From contig JADJPH010000032.1 of NCBI GenBank assembly GCA_016713335.1, positions 1 through 64,000 of the forward strand: a stretch of 64,000 nucleotides of DNA, given 5' to 3'. The notes under the pieces are model-generated. The model had not been told where the DNA came from. It saw only the letters and a list, made by a program, of their open reading frames with translations, and did not search any database. This document shows, in pieces, positions 50,828 to 60,379 of the stretch; position 1 is the first letter of the stretch; every line of letters begins with the position of its first letter. A program made the position numbers and the translations under genes. Source of the DNA: Candidatus Fredericiella danica (GTDB lineage: Bacteria; Chloroflexota; Anaerolineae; Caldilineales; Caldilineaceae).

Positions 50828-51190
50828 TCACAGCATTGCGCCACCGCAACCGGCACTAAACTGATTCCACGATGAAACTCGCAGATGACATCGCCGCGCC
50901 CTGAGACTCGAAAGTGGCACAGGCGGGTCACTCCGTGCGGCGATCACCACGTGGGGTGTTAACGCAGGATGGCGCACCACCTCAGATATATTCTCGTGAA
51001 TCACGCGTTCATGGATCACGTGACAATCGTCCAATATTAGGATGAATTCCCGCTGGATGGCTGCGAAGTTATTGCGCCGGCGCGGCCGGTGGAGTTTGGA
51101 ACGAGGGATTGATTGCTGAATGGAATGCTCCGGTTTTGATGACATCATCGCAAATGCAAGTGGCGTCACCTCGCCCGGATGCTCTATCAT
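50828..51190 (-). pseudogene. Remnant of a MalT/LuxR-type ATP-binding regulator
   Basis: Only about 60 residues are recognisable: FAAIQREFILILDDCHVIHERVIHENISEVVRHP and HVVIAARSDPPVPLSSLRARRCHLRVS, which match the Walker B/sensor part of the NTPase in MalT-like regulators (family form LVLDDYH...IHE...LVIATRADPPLPLARLRARG). Neither the Walker A region nor the C-terminal LuxR HTH is present on either side. The interval 50643-50827 holds nothing recognisable. Confidence 0.65.
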
Positions 51191-51218
51191 GCCAATGTCG
51201 CCTCGGCGACATTGGCAT
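51189..51218 (-). terminator. Hairpin downstream of the TolB-like gene, 14-bp stem, 2-nt loop
   Basis: ATGCCAATGTCGCC (51189-51202) and GGCGACATTGGCAT (51205-51218) form a perfect stem 18 bp after the stop of the minus-strand propeller gene. Confidence 0.65.
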
Positions 51219-51236
51219 GAATTTTGGAGCCTTGAC

Positions 51237-52577
51237 TTATTCTTCGGTGATGTTCAACAGTAGACCATAGGCCACTACCTTGCCTTCTGCGCCGCGACTG
51301 GATGTCGCTACGCCGCTCATCGGTGAGATGTCGGCGCTGGCGGAGATCCCAGGCAAGTCGCCGGCCGGCGGGAGCGGCGCAGTGAAGAGTGCAACGGTTC
51401 CACTCAGATCATTCACCATCAGTAGTTTGTCACCGGCGGGCGAGAGTGACGCGGTCCAAGGCGAGTAGACGCGCCACGGCAGGTCGCTGCCTGGCGCAGG
51501 CTCGGAGTAGCTTTCCATCTCCTCCAACCCGCTGAAGTCGACGATCGGCGTGATTTCGCCGTTGGCGATGTCAATGTATTGATAGACCTGGAACGGCATC
51601 GAAACACCAACGTCGCTGTGTGTCATCACCACAATTCCTGCACCATCACCTGACCACGCCAATCCCTGAGCCTGGGGCGGAAAATCTTGCGCCCATTCGG
51701 GACGGGGTGCGCGGAAATCTTCAACATCCGCGAGCATCTGCGGCTTGGATTTGGCGTCGGTGAGGTCAATCGTCCATAGCGACTGTTCGCTGGCGCCCAT
51801 TTCATCGAAGCTCGTCATGAGGACGGCGAGGGTCTCGCCGTCGGGCGAGAGCGCTGACGTCCCGTCGAGGTAGATCTTCTCGTAGTCGAACATGGGGAGC
51901 CGGTCGGCAAAGGTGGTGGTCAGATCACGCACTAATTCCGGTTCGCCACCCTCCGGCGCGATACGATAGATGCCGATGGTGAAACGCATATTGTCCTAGC
52001 GGCACGATGCGCCAGAAGTAGATCTGCTCATCGCTGGCGTTCCACGTTGGCAGGTAATCCAGGGTGGCCTGCTCCCATCAGACAACATGGATTGCCATGC
52101 ACCTACCAGACCATCGTCAGTCAGATTCGTGAAGGCGCCTGTCGCGCGGTCGAACAGCCAGATATCGCTCTCACTGCTCATCTGAATGGGGTTTTCGGTG
52201 AACACGATGGAGTTACTGTCCGGCGCCCACTGGAATTGGTAAGGGTAGCCGTTAAAGAGTTCGGGCGAGAGATCGGAGCACTGCTTCGCGGCCGTCTCGA
52301 ACTCGAACAGACAGAGCTGAAGTACGCGATTTTTACCACGTCCTGCTTGCTTACCCCAGGCGATATGTTTGCCGTCGGGTGAGACAGTGGCAAGGTACGC
52401 ACTCTTTTCACCGATGACCTCGGTGACCAGGCGCGCAGAATCAACGGAGACAGGCGCAGCGTCCTGGGCTGGTGCAGCAGACGGGGGCGAATTGGGTTCT
52501 AGGGGGAGAGTGAACGCAGTCGTGGATAGACTGGCAACAATTAGAACTAACAACAGGATGATCGACGAACGTTTCAT
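51237..52577 (-). CDS. Secreted TolB-like beta-propeller protein; frameshifts near 52060
   Basis: About 447 residues after repair. Signal peptide from the ATG 52577 (MKRSSIILLLVLIVASLSTTAF). Propeller repeats of the WD40-like/PD40 type: KSAYLATVSPDGKHIAWGKQAG, YPYQFQWAPDSNSIVFTENP, ESDIWLFDRATGAFTNLTDDG; after the indels, IGIYRIAPEGGEPELVRDL, TSALSPDGETLAVLMTS, GLAWSGDGAGIVVMTHS, WTASLSPAGDKLLMVND. The C-terminus is NITEE. No enzyme motif is visible; such propellers act as sensors or binding scaffolds outside the membrane. It is 119 bp downstream of the CoADR gene on the same strand. Confidence 0.8.
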
Positions 52578-52696
52578 AGCAGTCTCCTCTAAGTTTAGGT
52601 CACAGCGCCGAACGCTGAACGGAGTCCGGCTACCATCTTCTTGTGTCCGTTTATCGAAATGGGCGTGTCGGTCTGACCACTCACATCGCCATCCAC

Positions 52697-54406
52697 CTAT
52701 ATCCGTTCCAGAATTGCATGCGCCATCATGCCACCGAGACAACCCCGCATCCAACCCGTTTTGCACCAGGATACGCGTCGCGTAATAGGCACGCTGACCG
52801 GAACGGCAAATGACGTGAATTTCGCGGTCTCGGGGTAGTTCATCCAGACGCGCACGCAGCTGATCCAGCGGGATGTTCACCACACCCGGCACTTGCTCCA
52901 CCGCAAGTTCTGCCGGATGGCGCACATCGAGCAGTAGTGCGGAAGTTTCGGAGTCCCAGTGGGTAAGCGGCAGGTCGCCTGTCAGGACGTCGGCCGCAAC
53001 CATCCCGGCAAAATTTATCGGTGACTTGGCGCTACCAAACTGCGGTGCGTAGCAGAGTTCAGCTTCCTCTAGATCGTAGATTGTACCGCCCATTTGGAGC
53101 ACCATGGCGATGGCATCGATCCGTTTATCAGCGCCGTCCTGCCCGACGGCCTGTGCACCGAGGATGCGACCGTCAGACTTACGGAAGAGGATCTTCATCG
53201 CCAGATACTTGGCGCCTGTGTAATACCCAGCGTGGGAGTTCGGGTAGAGGTAGATTTTTTCATAGTCGGTATCGCCAACCCGCTTGAGCATTTTTTCGCC
53301 GGCGCCGGTCCAGGCAGCGGCGCCGTCAAAAAGCCCGATGATCGCGGTGCCCTGGGTGCCGCGGTAACAAGTGTCGCGGCCGGCAATCACATCGGCCGCG
53401 ATGCGGCCCTGCCGATTGGCCGGACCCGCCAACGCAACCAGCGACCATTGGCCGGTGACGTAGTCCTTCACTTCAACGGCATCTCCAACGGCAAAAATGT
53501 CGGGTTTGCTCGTGCGCATCTGGTCGTCCACACGAATTCCGCCAAGTTCGCCGATTTCAAGCCCGGCGTTTTTCGCCAGCCAGGTCTCGGGACGCACGCC
53601 GATGCCAAGCACGACGAGATCCGCCTGATAGCACTGCCCCGCCTGCGTGAGCACTTCAAGCGCCCCGTAGGATGTCTTCTGGATACCAGTCACGTTGGCG
53701 TTGAGAACAAGGCGAAGGCCGTTCTTTCCAAATGGCGCTCGACGTAACGCCATTTCGGGTCCATCGGGGAAAGTACCTGATCACCTCGCTGGAGCAGCGT
53801 CACCTGGATCCCAATGTGAATCAGGTTTCTCGGCCATTTCAAGACCGATAAAGCCGCCACCAACCACGACCGCCGCTTTGCCGGCATTACAGTCTGAAAG
53901 CCCGTATATGCATCCATGCCCGACGGCAACGATACATGACCCTCGATCCACTCACGGATCGCTTTGGCGTCGGGCACGGTCCGTACGCGAAAAACGCCGG
54001 GAAGATCGATGCCGGGAAGTTGTGGGCTGACCGGCGTTGCACCTGGAGATAGGACAAGTTTGTCATAGTGCTCGGTGGTCACCTCGCCAGTAGTGGTGTT
54101 GCGAAGATCTATGGTCTTTTTGTCTGGTGCGATTGCGATTGCTTCACAACGGGTGCGCACATCAATGGCAAACTGTTCACGGAAGACGCGCTCATCTGCC
54201 ACAAGGAGACTCGACTCGCGTGCAATCACGCCACCAACATGGTACGGCAACCCACAGTTGGCGTAGGATACGTACGGTCCGCGTTCCACCATGAGGATTT
54301 CCGCATTCTCATCCAACCGGCGCAACCGTGCCGCACACGAAGCGCCGCCGGCCACACCACCCACAATAATGACCCTCAATTTTGAAGTTCTGTCTTTGTT
54401 TTCCAT
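52697..54406 (-). CDS. CoA-disulfide-reductase-like FAD/NAD(P) oxidoreductase with C-terminal rhodanese domain; frameshifts
   Basis: About 570 residues after repair. Start at MENKDRTSKLRVIIVGGVAGGASCAARLRRLDE (54406). FAD site VIIVGGVAGGASCA; the single active Cys of the CoADR family in SYANCGLPYHVGG near residue 48; NAD(P) site AAVVVGGGFIGLEMAENL (readable across an indel near 53832); second FAD motif PDIFAVGDAVEV; then GADKRIDAIAMVLQMGGTIYDLEEAELCYAPQFGSAKSPIN. The rhodanese domain (LLLDVRHPAELAVEQVPGVVNIPLDQLRARL) has CRSGQRA as its active loop. An indel near 52745 hides the tail GCLGGMMAHAILERI. Family members reduce CoA or glutathione persulfides. Confidence 0.9.
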
Positions 54407-54568
54407 GGTCGTTCCATTCTCAGCGGTCAGGATCGTGAAATTGAAGGTGCGAATTCCTTGCGATCTCAAGCGGAAAGCGAACACTTCCCGGGTGTGACGA
54501 GGTCTGAACGCAAGTGTCAACGGCAAAATGCTGTGTGGCTTCAAGCATATTCCAGGATTGGATATCGC

Positions 54569-54587
54569 ATCACCATTTTCTGGTGAT
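54569..54587. promoter_or_regulatory. Palindromic site ATCACC-N7-GGTGAT (copy 2)
   Basis: Same arms as the site at 5042-5060, spacer ATTTTCT versus TATTTCT; 17 of 19 bases agree. It lies 163 bp upstream of the CoADR/rhodanese start, in the same orientation relative to its gene as copy 1. Confidence 0.5.
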
Positions 54588-54632
54588 TGGGTGGCGACTT
54601 TCGAGGAACTCCGAGCCTGGCTGCGTCCCAAC

Positions 54633-54667
54633 AGGCCATTGCGGTACAGGTTGCACCGCAATGGCCT
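54633..54667 (-). terminator. Hairpin downstream of pepF, 13-bp stem
   Basis: AGGCCATTGCGGT (54633-54645) pairs with ACCGCAATGGCCT (54655-54667), 9-nt loop, about 55 bp after the pepF stop. No T-run follows. Confidence 0.55.
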
Positions 54668-54721
54668 ATCGTTGTTCAGGAAAGTGGAATCGTGATGAAC
54701 AAGTGGAACAGTGCGTTGGTG

Positions 54722-56526
54722 CTAGGGCAGCAGCTTTTCCAGCTTTTCTACATATTCGGCCAGCACCCCGAATGCGGTTTCAACCGGTGCCGGTGAACGC
54801 AGATCCACCCCGGCGCGTTGCAGCGCATCGAGCGGGTCCAACGAACCGCCAGCGCTCAGGAACTCGATGTAGCGCGCCACCGCACCCTGCTTGCCGGCTA
54901 GAATCCCGTCGGCCAGCGCATGCGCGCCGGCGATCCCGGTGGCATATTGGTAGACGTAGAAATTCGAATAGAGATGGGTGGAAAATTGCGCCCAGGTGAT
55001 CCCGGTGCGCGCGCGATCCATCGCCAGGTCCTCGCCGTATCCTTCGGCAAAGAGATCCGCCATCAGGTTGTTTAACACGTCCGCGGTCAACGCCTGCCCG
55101 CGCTCGGCGCTCGTGGATTTCCAGTTCGGCGCGCCAGCGTCGGCATGATGAAAAGTAGCGATGGAAGTTTGACATCGCCTCTTCGATCAAGCCGATCTGG
55201 AAATCCCGGTCCGTTTGGGTCCGGAGCAGATAGTCGCGCACCATGGCCTGGTTGAAGTTCGAAGCCACCTCGGCGGCAAAGAGCGTGTACCGGGCGTAGA
55301 TCAGCGGTTGGGTCTTCCAACTGAAGTGGGAATGCAACGAATGGCCCAGTTCATGCGCCAACGTGCTCAGGCTGAAGAGGTCGTCGTTATAGCTCATCAT
55401 GATAAAGGGGTGGGTGCCGGGTCCCCCAAAAGAGAATGCGCCCAGGCGCTTGCCCTTGTTGGGATAGATGTCCACCCACCGCTCTTCCAGGGCGCCACGG
55501 CGCAGCACGCTGGTATACTCGTCGCCAAGCGGCTGCAGCCCTTCCACGATCCAGTCCACCGCCTGCGGGTAGAGCGTTGTCACTTTGGCATCCGCCAGCG
55601 GCGCCTTGATGTCATACTCGTGCAGGGTATCCACCCCCAGCACGCGGCGCCGCAACCGCCAGTAGCGGTGCCAGGTCGGCAGGTTGCGGCGGAAGACCTC
55701 GATCAGGTTGTGAAAGACCGAGAGGGGGATATTGGCAGGTGCGAGCGCCGCTTCCAGCGAGGAGCCATACCGGCGGGCGCGCCTTAAAGACATCCTGCTT
55801 GATGCCCGTCGCCAGGGTATTGGCCATCGTGCTCTTGAAGGCCAGGTGCGCGTCGGCGTAGCTTTCCCAGGCGGTCCGGCGCACCTTGCGATCTGCGTCG
55901 GCTAGGAGTGCGCCGAGCGAGCCGTGTGTCACCTCAAAGGTGCTGTCGCCGGCGGCGTTATGCGCCGGTTGGAAGGTCATTTCGCTGTTCGTTAGGATGC
56001 CGTGCGTGGCATTGGCGGTGCGGAAAGGATCCTCCACCTGCCCCATCACTTCTTCCACCTCGGCCGAGCGCACGTGCGGGGCCATGCGTTCCAGGTTGTC
56101 GAAGTAGTGGCCGTAGATGGCGAGGCGTGGGTTGGCGGTCTGCCAGGCGCGCAGGGTGGGAAAACCAAGCGCCATCATTTCGGGTTCGGCGAAAGCGACG
56201 GCGGCCTGCACTTCGGACGTCAGCGTACTCGCCTGACCGGTGCGTGCGGCCGCGGTCTGATTCGTGGTGTCTGTGCTGTAGTCGAGAAAGGCGTACATGC
56301 CGACGCGTTGTGCGTCGCGCATCAGCCCCTGGTAGACATCCAGCCAATCGGCGAGCACGTCGGCGCTGTCGCCCAGCCGGCCTTGATAGGAGCGTGCGGT
56401 CGCCAGCCGCTGTCTGATCTCGGCCACCTGCGCCTCCCAATCGGCGGGTGTCGGAAAGATGCTGGCCAGGTCCCAGGTGTATTCGACTGGAATTTCAGAG
56501 CGGAGTGGAACAGAGACGGTGGACAT
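54722..56526 (-). CDS. pepF: Oligoendopeptidase F (M3 metallopeptidase); frameshifts near 55790 and 55125
   Basis: About 600 residues after repair. N-terminus MSTVSVPLRSEIPVEYTWDLASIFPTPADWEAQ is typical of PepF, then NATHGILTNSEMTFQPAHN, KVRRTAWESYADAHLAFKSTMANTLATGIKQDV; indel; LPTWHRYWRLRRRVLGVDTLHEYDIKAPL, GAFSFGGPGTHPFIMMSYNDDLFSLSTLAHELGHSLHSHFS with the zinc motif HELGH near residue 393, FAAEVASNFNQAMV; indel; AEGYGEDLAMDRARTGITWAQFSTHLYSNFYVYQYATGIAGAHALA, the usual C-terminal block. It degrades short peptides in the cytosol. No signal peptide. Confidence 0.93.
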
Positions 56527-56655
56527 AGAATGTGCCTGCTTTGTGAATGAAGGTTTGCCAGGACAGGAAGGATTGGCGGCTCATGGTCTTGACAAAGGGG
56601 TCAACCATACCAAGGCAGATGCATTGTTTAGCATAGTTGGTTTAATTGGACCTGG

Positions 56656-57477
56656 CTCACCTTCCTAGAAATGGAATGATATATTCGATGGAATTGGTTA
56701 CCACATGACCGCAATCTGTAAGCACGTGGATTTCGGCTGATGGGACTAGACGGGAAAGCCTTTGTGCCGATTGACCTGCATCAATGACAACATCATTTTC
56801 TCCGTCAATAAAAAGAACCGGCAGGTAAGTTGCTGCAATTGTTCGTCTGTATATACGGGCAGATGCTGAATCGGGTTGTAGCTTGCCACGATCAGATTCA
56901 TAAAATCAAGCACTTCTTTAGGAATATCGTTCTCTCCGATGATGGCAGAATTGACCGGCGCAGTTCCGTCTTCCTGTCGAATTTGTGCCACATTGCTAAT
57001 GAATTGATGACGAACTTCTGCAAGACCTGCGGATGCGATCAGAACTAGCTTGGAAACACGTTCTGGATAAGCTGTTGCAAATTTAAGCGACATCCAGCCA
57101 CCGAGCGAGTTGCCAATTATAGCGGCTTTTTAAGGTCGAGCACATCAAGGACATCTTTCATCCAAAGCGCAAAGCGTCTGAATCGAGATCGGGTCTGTAT
57201 TCCTCGCTGTTTCCAGCTTCACCGATGATGTCAACGGCAAAAACCCGATAACAGCTAGATAAAGCCATGATCTCGGGGAACCAGAATGCGCTGTTGCTAC
57301 AAGAGCCGTGTAACAGGATAACAGGTGGTTTAGACTCCTGTCCGGCCGTTAGCATAAATGTCTGCCCAAAGGCGGTCTTGATGTATTTCTGTTCAAAGGG
57401 GAACTGGCTAAGCACCTGGCTATAATAAGCCTGAAACTTGCGCGTCCCGCTTCTGTTTTAAATACGCTTTGTTTCAT
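56656..57477 (-). CDS. Alpha/beta hydrolase of AT-richer composition; several frameshifts
   Basis: About 274 residues after repair. It starts at the ATG 57477 (MKQSVFKTEAGRASF), shifts near 57437 to YYSQVLSQFPFEQKYIKTAFGQTFML, then PPVILLHGSCSNSAFWFPEI (oxyanion loop), YRVFAVDIIGEAGNSEEYRPDLDSD; indels near 57170-57130; nucleophile elbow GNSLGGW; LKFATAYPERVSKLVLIASAG; the end has the acid/His region (GENDVV, CGHVV-like). It is clearly less GC-rich than its neighbours and resembles low-GC Gram-positive hydrolases. The start lies 20 bp inside the end of the HTH gene, so translation is coupled. Confidence 0.82.
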
Positions 57478-57922
57478 ATAGATTCACCTCTCTGTTTTCT
57501 GTCAACGCGGCAATTGTGTCCATCGTTATTGCCATGAAGCGGATGCCGCCCCAGAGTGTAATACGAACCGTATTTTCACGTTCGATATATTGGGAATGCA
57601 TTGAAGACCGTCCGTATTCTGATGGCTTGGCGTTCAAGGAAGCTGTTAGCGTGTTCATAATACGGATAGCATCTTCATTTCCGTCTGTAATGATATCGAT
57701 GACAGACGACGCGATAATACTGCGCTCCGACTGGTTTACCGAGGCAGGTGCTTTGCAACTGTTACTCTCGGTGAAAGTGCTTAAATCATGGCCCGCGATG
57801 CGCCAGCCCTTGCCAATCTTTGTTGCATGCAATTTGCCTTCTCGAATATATCGCTGAATAGTCTTCGGGTGAATATTCAGCATGTTTGAGATTTGCTCAA
57901 CGGTATAGTAATCTCTGTTCAT
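57458..57922 (-). CDS. Helix-turn-helix (excisionase/MerR-like) DNA-binding protein
   Basis: 154 residues, intact. The N-terminal domain DYYTVEQISNMLNIHPKTIQRYIREGKLHATKIGKGWRIAGHDLSTFTE is an excisionase-type winged helix as in many small regulators. The C-terminal 95 residues (ASSVIDIITDGNEDAIRIMNTLTASLNAK, ENTVRITLWGGIRFMAITMDTIAALTE) form a separate ligand- or dimer-binding-like domain I do not recognise. Expressed from a near-consensus promoter and translationally coupled to the downstream hydrolase. No integrase is nearby, so a regulator of the hydrolase is more likely than a phage excisionase. Confidence 0.85.
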   Translation of the reverse strand: MNRDYYTVEQISNMLNIHPKTIQRYIREGKLHATKIGKGWRIAGHDLSTFTESNSCKAPASVNQSERSIIASSVIDIITDGNEDAIRIMNTLTASLNAKPSEYGRSSMHSQYIERENTVRITLWGGIRFMAITMDTIAALTENREVNLYETKRI

Positions 57923-57954
57923 ATGATAGCTCCCTAATATTACCTAATAAGGGC

Positions 57955-57983
57955 ATTATAGGTTATAATGAGGAGCGAGTCAA
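57955..57983 (-). promoter_or_regulatory. Sigma-70 promoter of the HTH-hydrolase operon
   Basis: On the minus strand TTGACT (57978-57983), 17-bp spacer, TATAAT (57955-57960), about 32 bp before the ATG at 57922. Directly after it, TTAGG-TAATA-TTAGG forms a short direct repeat that could be the binding site of the HTH protein. Confidence 0.8.
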
Positions 57984-58170
57984 CCCGTGCACTTAACCAT
58001 TCATTATTGACCATTGGTTATTCTCGTCCTCGTTCCAATCGCCTCGCCTCCCATTCTTGCCGCTTTGCTTTCGCCGATTTACACTGACGTCACCATCGAA
58101 ATCCGCGGCCCCGGCTCCGAACGGCCGTTGCTCGCCTTTCCCAACGGCGGTCATGCCACCACGAACACCG

Positions 58171-58383
58171 ATGACGCAGACGTTTGTCTTTGTACTTTTT
58201 AATTGCCTACCAGGTGTACTTGTCATCTTCTTTTCCGCAGGTATCGTCCGCTTCAACGCGCGAGTATATCCGCAGATCTACAATTGGCCATCACAACAGT
58301 TTTGGGTCAATTTCTTGCGTCTCCTCGGCATGCTGTGGATTGCAAATGGGTTGTGGATACTGATGCATCCTAATGGATGGTAG
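58171..58383 (+). CDS. Small membrane protein, unknown
   Basis: About 70 residues from the ATG at 58171 (MTQTFVFVLFNCLPGVLVIFFSAGIVRFNARVY), with a second span VNFLRLLGMLWIANGLWILM. The start is chosen because upstream sequence in the frame is unlike protein; there is no good ribosome site, so the call is tentative. It precedes a related-looking membrane gene by 24 bp. Confidence 0.45.
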   Translation: MTQTFVFVLFNCLPGVLVIFFSAGIVRFNARVYPQIYNWPSQQFWVNFLRLLGMLWIANGLWILMHPNGW

Positions 58384-58407
58384 CGCGTTAGAAACCAACG
58401 CCAACTT

Positions 58408-58947
58408 ATGAATCGCATCATATACCGGCAATCTGTGGCATCCGCGATTTTGGGCATAGTGCTCTTTTCTGCGACGATTGTCATCAGCTTGTACTACGGG
58501 ATTTCGAGAAACGACCTACTCATCCTTTGCTTTCTGGGTCGCTTCTTCACGGTCATGTTAGGATTACTCATATTGGCACTGAAGGACAGAAGCCCCAAAG
58601 TCATCCTGGATGATGAAGGGATCGGGGCAAAGGAGTGGGGTTGGATAAGACTCAACTGGGTGGACATTCACGACGTAAAGGTCATCTCCATTCCGCGTGG
58701 CGGTGTAAGTATCACCCTTGAACCGAAAGACGACGCCAAATATCTTGCCGGCCTATCGCGCGGGCAACGGGTTGCTCGACAAATCAACAAACGATTTTAT
58801 GGCCAGCCTTTCAGCTTTTTGCCCACCGCCCTTGACGCGTCCACCGAAAGAATCTATGCCGAAATCAAACGTCATCTCCGCTTGACCGTTAGAAAGAACA
58901 CCATGTCTATTGATGGAAGAATTGCTGTACGGGCTATCGAACTGTGA
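58408..58947 (+). CDS. Membrane protein with PH-like domain (STM3941-like)
   Basis: 179 residues. Two N-terminal spans (ASAILGIVLFSATIVISLYYGI, LLILCFLGRFFTVMLGLLILAL) are followed by a soluble domain: PKVILDDEGIGAKEWGWIRLNWVDIHDVKVISIPRGGVSITLEPKDDAKYL. This order, a membrane hairpin and then a beta-rich domain with GWIRLNWVDI, is that of STM3941-family and PH-domain-like bacterial proteins of unknown function. The frame is intact. A hairpin follows at 58986. Confidence 0.7.
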   Translation: MNRIIYRQSVASAILGIVLFSATIVISLYYGISRNDLLILCFLGRFFTVMLGLLILALKDRSPKVILDDEGIGAKEWGWIRLNWVDIHDVKVISIPRGGVSITLEPKDDAKYLAGLSRGQRVARQINKRFYGQPFSFLPTALDASTERIYAEIKRHLRLTVRKNTMSIDGRIAVRAIEL

Positions 58948-58985
58948 TGAAGAGCCGAATCGAGCTAACACCGTCAGTCTAATTA

Positions 58986-59010
58986 GGGACACCGGCATCG
59001 CCGGTGTCCC
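58986..59010 (+). terminator. Hairpin, 11-bp stem
   Basis: GGGACACCGGC pairs with GCCGGTGTCCC around a 3-nt loop, 39 bp after the stop of the PH-like membrane gene. GC-rich without a T-run. Confidence 0.55.
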
Positions 59011-59076
59011 AACGAGAATATTCGGCGGGGCGAACGGACACGGCGGGGTTGGCCCCGGCAACACATTACATAACAT

Positions 59077-60230
59077 GTGAAAGTAGTGAAAAAAGTGAGT
59101 GACACCACTGGGCAGGCGAAACGTCTGTGGAAGCCTGTGCGCGATCAGGCGGCGGATAGTTTCTGGTTGCTGTTGATTGCGTCTCTTTCGATCACCGTGA
59201 TGGTGACGCGTTTATCTGGAACTCACCGGCTACCCGCAGGTGGGGACAGCACCTACCATGTGGCGCACGTGTTGTGGGGCGGGCTGCTGCTCTTTGTAGC
59301 CGTTGCGCTGCCACTCTCGCTGGTAAACCGCTATGCGCTGTGGGCGTCTTCGATATTGGGTGGGATCGGCGCCGGGTTGTTTATTGACGAGGTCGGAAAT
59401 TCATCACGCAGAGCAACGATTACTTCTTTCCGCTGGCGTTTCCGATCATCTATGGGTTTGTCTTGATCTGTGTGTGGACATACTGGCGGATTCGACGGCC
59501 CAGCCGCGCGACACGTACGTTGCTTTATCATGCGCTTGAGGATATGAAACAGGTGCTTGACAACGACCTTGACCCGTTTGAGCACCGGGAATTGTTGACC
59601 GAATTGAAGCTGGTGGTGGCCACCGCCACCGACCCCAACGAATTGCGGTTGGCGGAGTCGCTGCTGGCATTTGTCCAGTCGCGTGATCTGCGCATGGCGA
59701 TCAAACCAAACAAGATCGAAGAATTTCTCGAAAGGATGCGGGGGTGTTCGCCAGACGTCCTCAAAGTTGGTGCTGAAGATCATCCTGGTGTTGGGTTTCG
59801 GTCTGATGTGCGTCAATGCTGTCGTAAGCTTATCGGCCTGGTCAGCCTGGTGACGAGACAAGGACCGTTTTACGAGGCGTTCGCCGACTTTGCAGTGGTT
59901 AGTGGCAAATCGAGATACGTAGTGACTAACCAGACGCTCCTGATGACGACGCAATTTCTGGTCGTCGTGGTTGGCATACTTGCGCTGATTGCCGTTGTCT
60001 TGCTGCTTGTGGGTAAGGACACTTGGGGCGTTCGCATTGGTACGTTGGGGTTGATCTTCTCGTTGTGTATCGTGAACTTCCTGGTGTTTTACTTTGCGCA
60101 ACTGTATGCGCTGGTTGAGGCGTTGGGCCAGGTGTTGCTACTGATCGTTGTCGCGCTGTATCGATGGCGCTTCTTGGATGTGACGACCCGGCAGAAGGCG
60201 GGTGCCGACCGAGGCCGGGGCGGGGATTGA
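59077..60230 (+). CDS. Multi-span membrane protein, unknown; frameshifts
   Basis: About 384 residues after repair, GTG start at 59077. At least six spans: FWLLLIASLSITVMVTRL, HVLWGGLLLFVAVALPLSLV, GGIGAGLFIDEVGKFIT (read across an indel near 59395), PLAFPIIYGFVLICVWTYW, then a cytosolic helical part (MKQVLDNDLDPFEHRELLTELKLVVATATDPNELRLAESLLAF). Two compensating indels (about 59755-59840) hide LKIILVLGFGLMCVNAVVSLSA. It ends with TTQFLVVVVGILALIAVVLLLV and LIFSLCIVNFLVFYFAQLYALVEALG. The GIGAGLFIDEVGKFIT motif is familiar from hypothetical proteins in this phylum; the role is unknown. Confidence 0.75.
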
Positions 60231-60379
60231 AGCCTGGGACCGAGGTCCCGGCTAAAAGCTGAAGTCCACATAGGGAGAGTGTTGCATAAATCAAGGTTTG
60301 GGGTGCGGGTCGCCAGTTGGCGACCTCCTGTCCCGCCGCTCGAATTTAGGGGAGGCGGGCGGTGCGGTGAGCTGGCACA

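Larger units (their letters stand above)
54407..54721. other. Gap between CoADR and pepF, regulatory elements only
   Basis: No gene is supported. It contains the ATCACC-N7-GGTGAT site and the pepF hairpin listed separately; the remaining open frames are short and without family features. Confidence 0.6.

Noticed and set aside
57458..57922. Prophage or integrative element marked by an excisionase-like HTH
   Set aside because: No integrase, attachment repeats or phage genes occur within 10 kb; the gene is coupled to a hydrolase.
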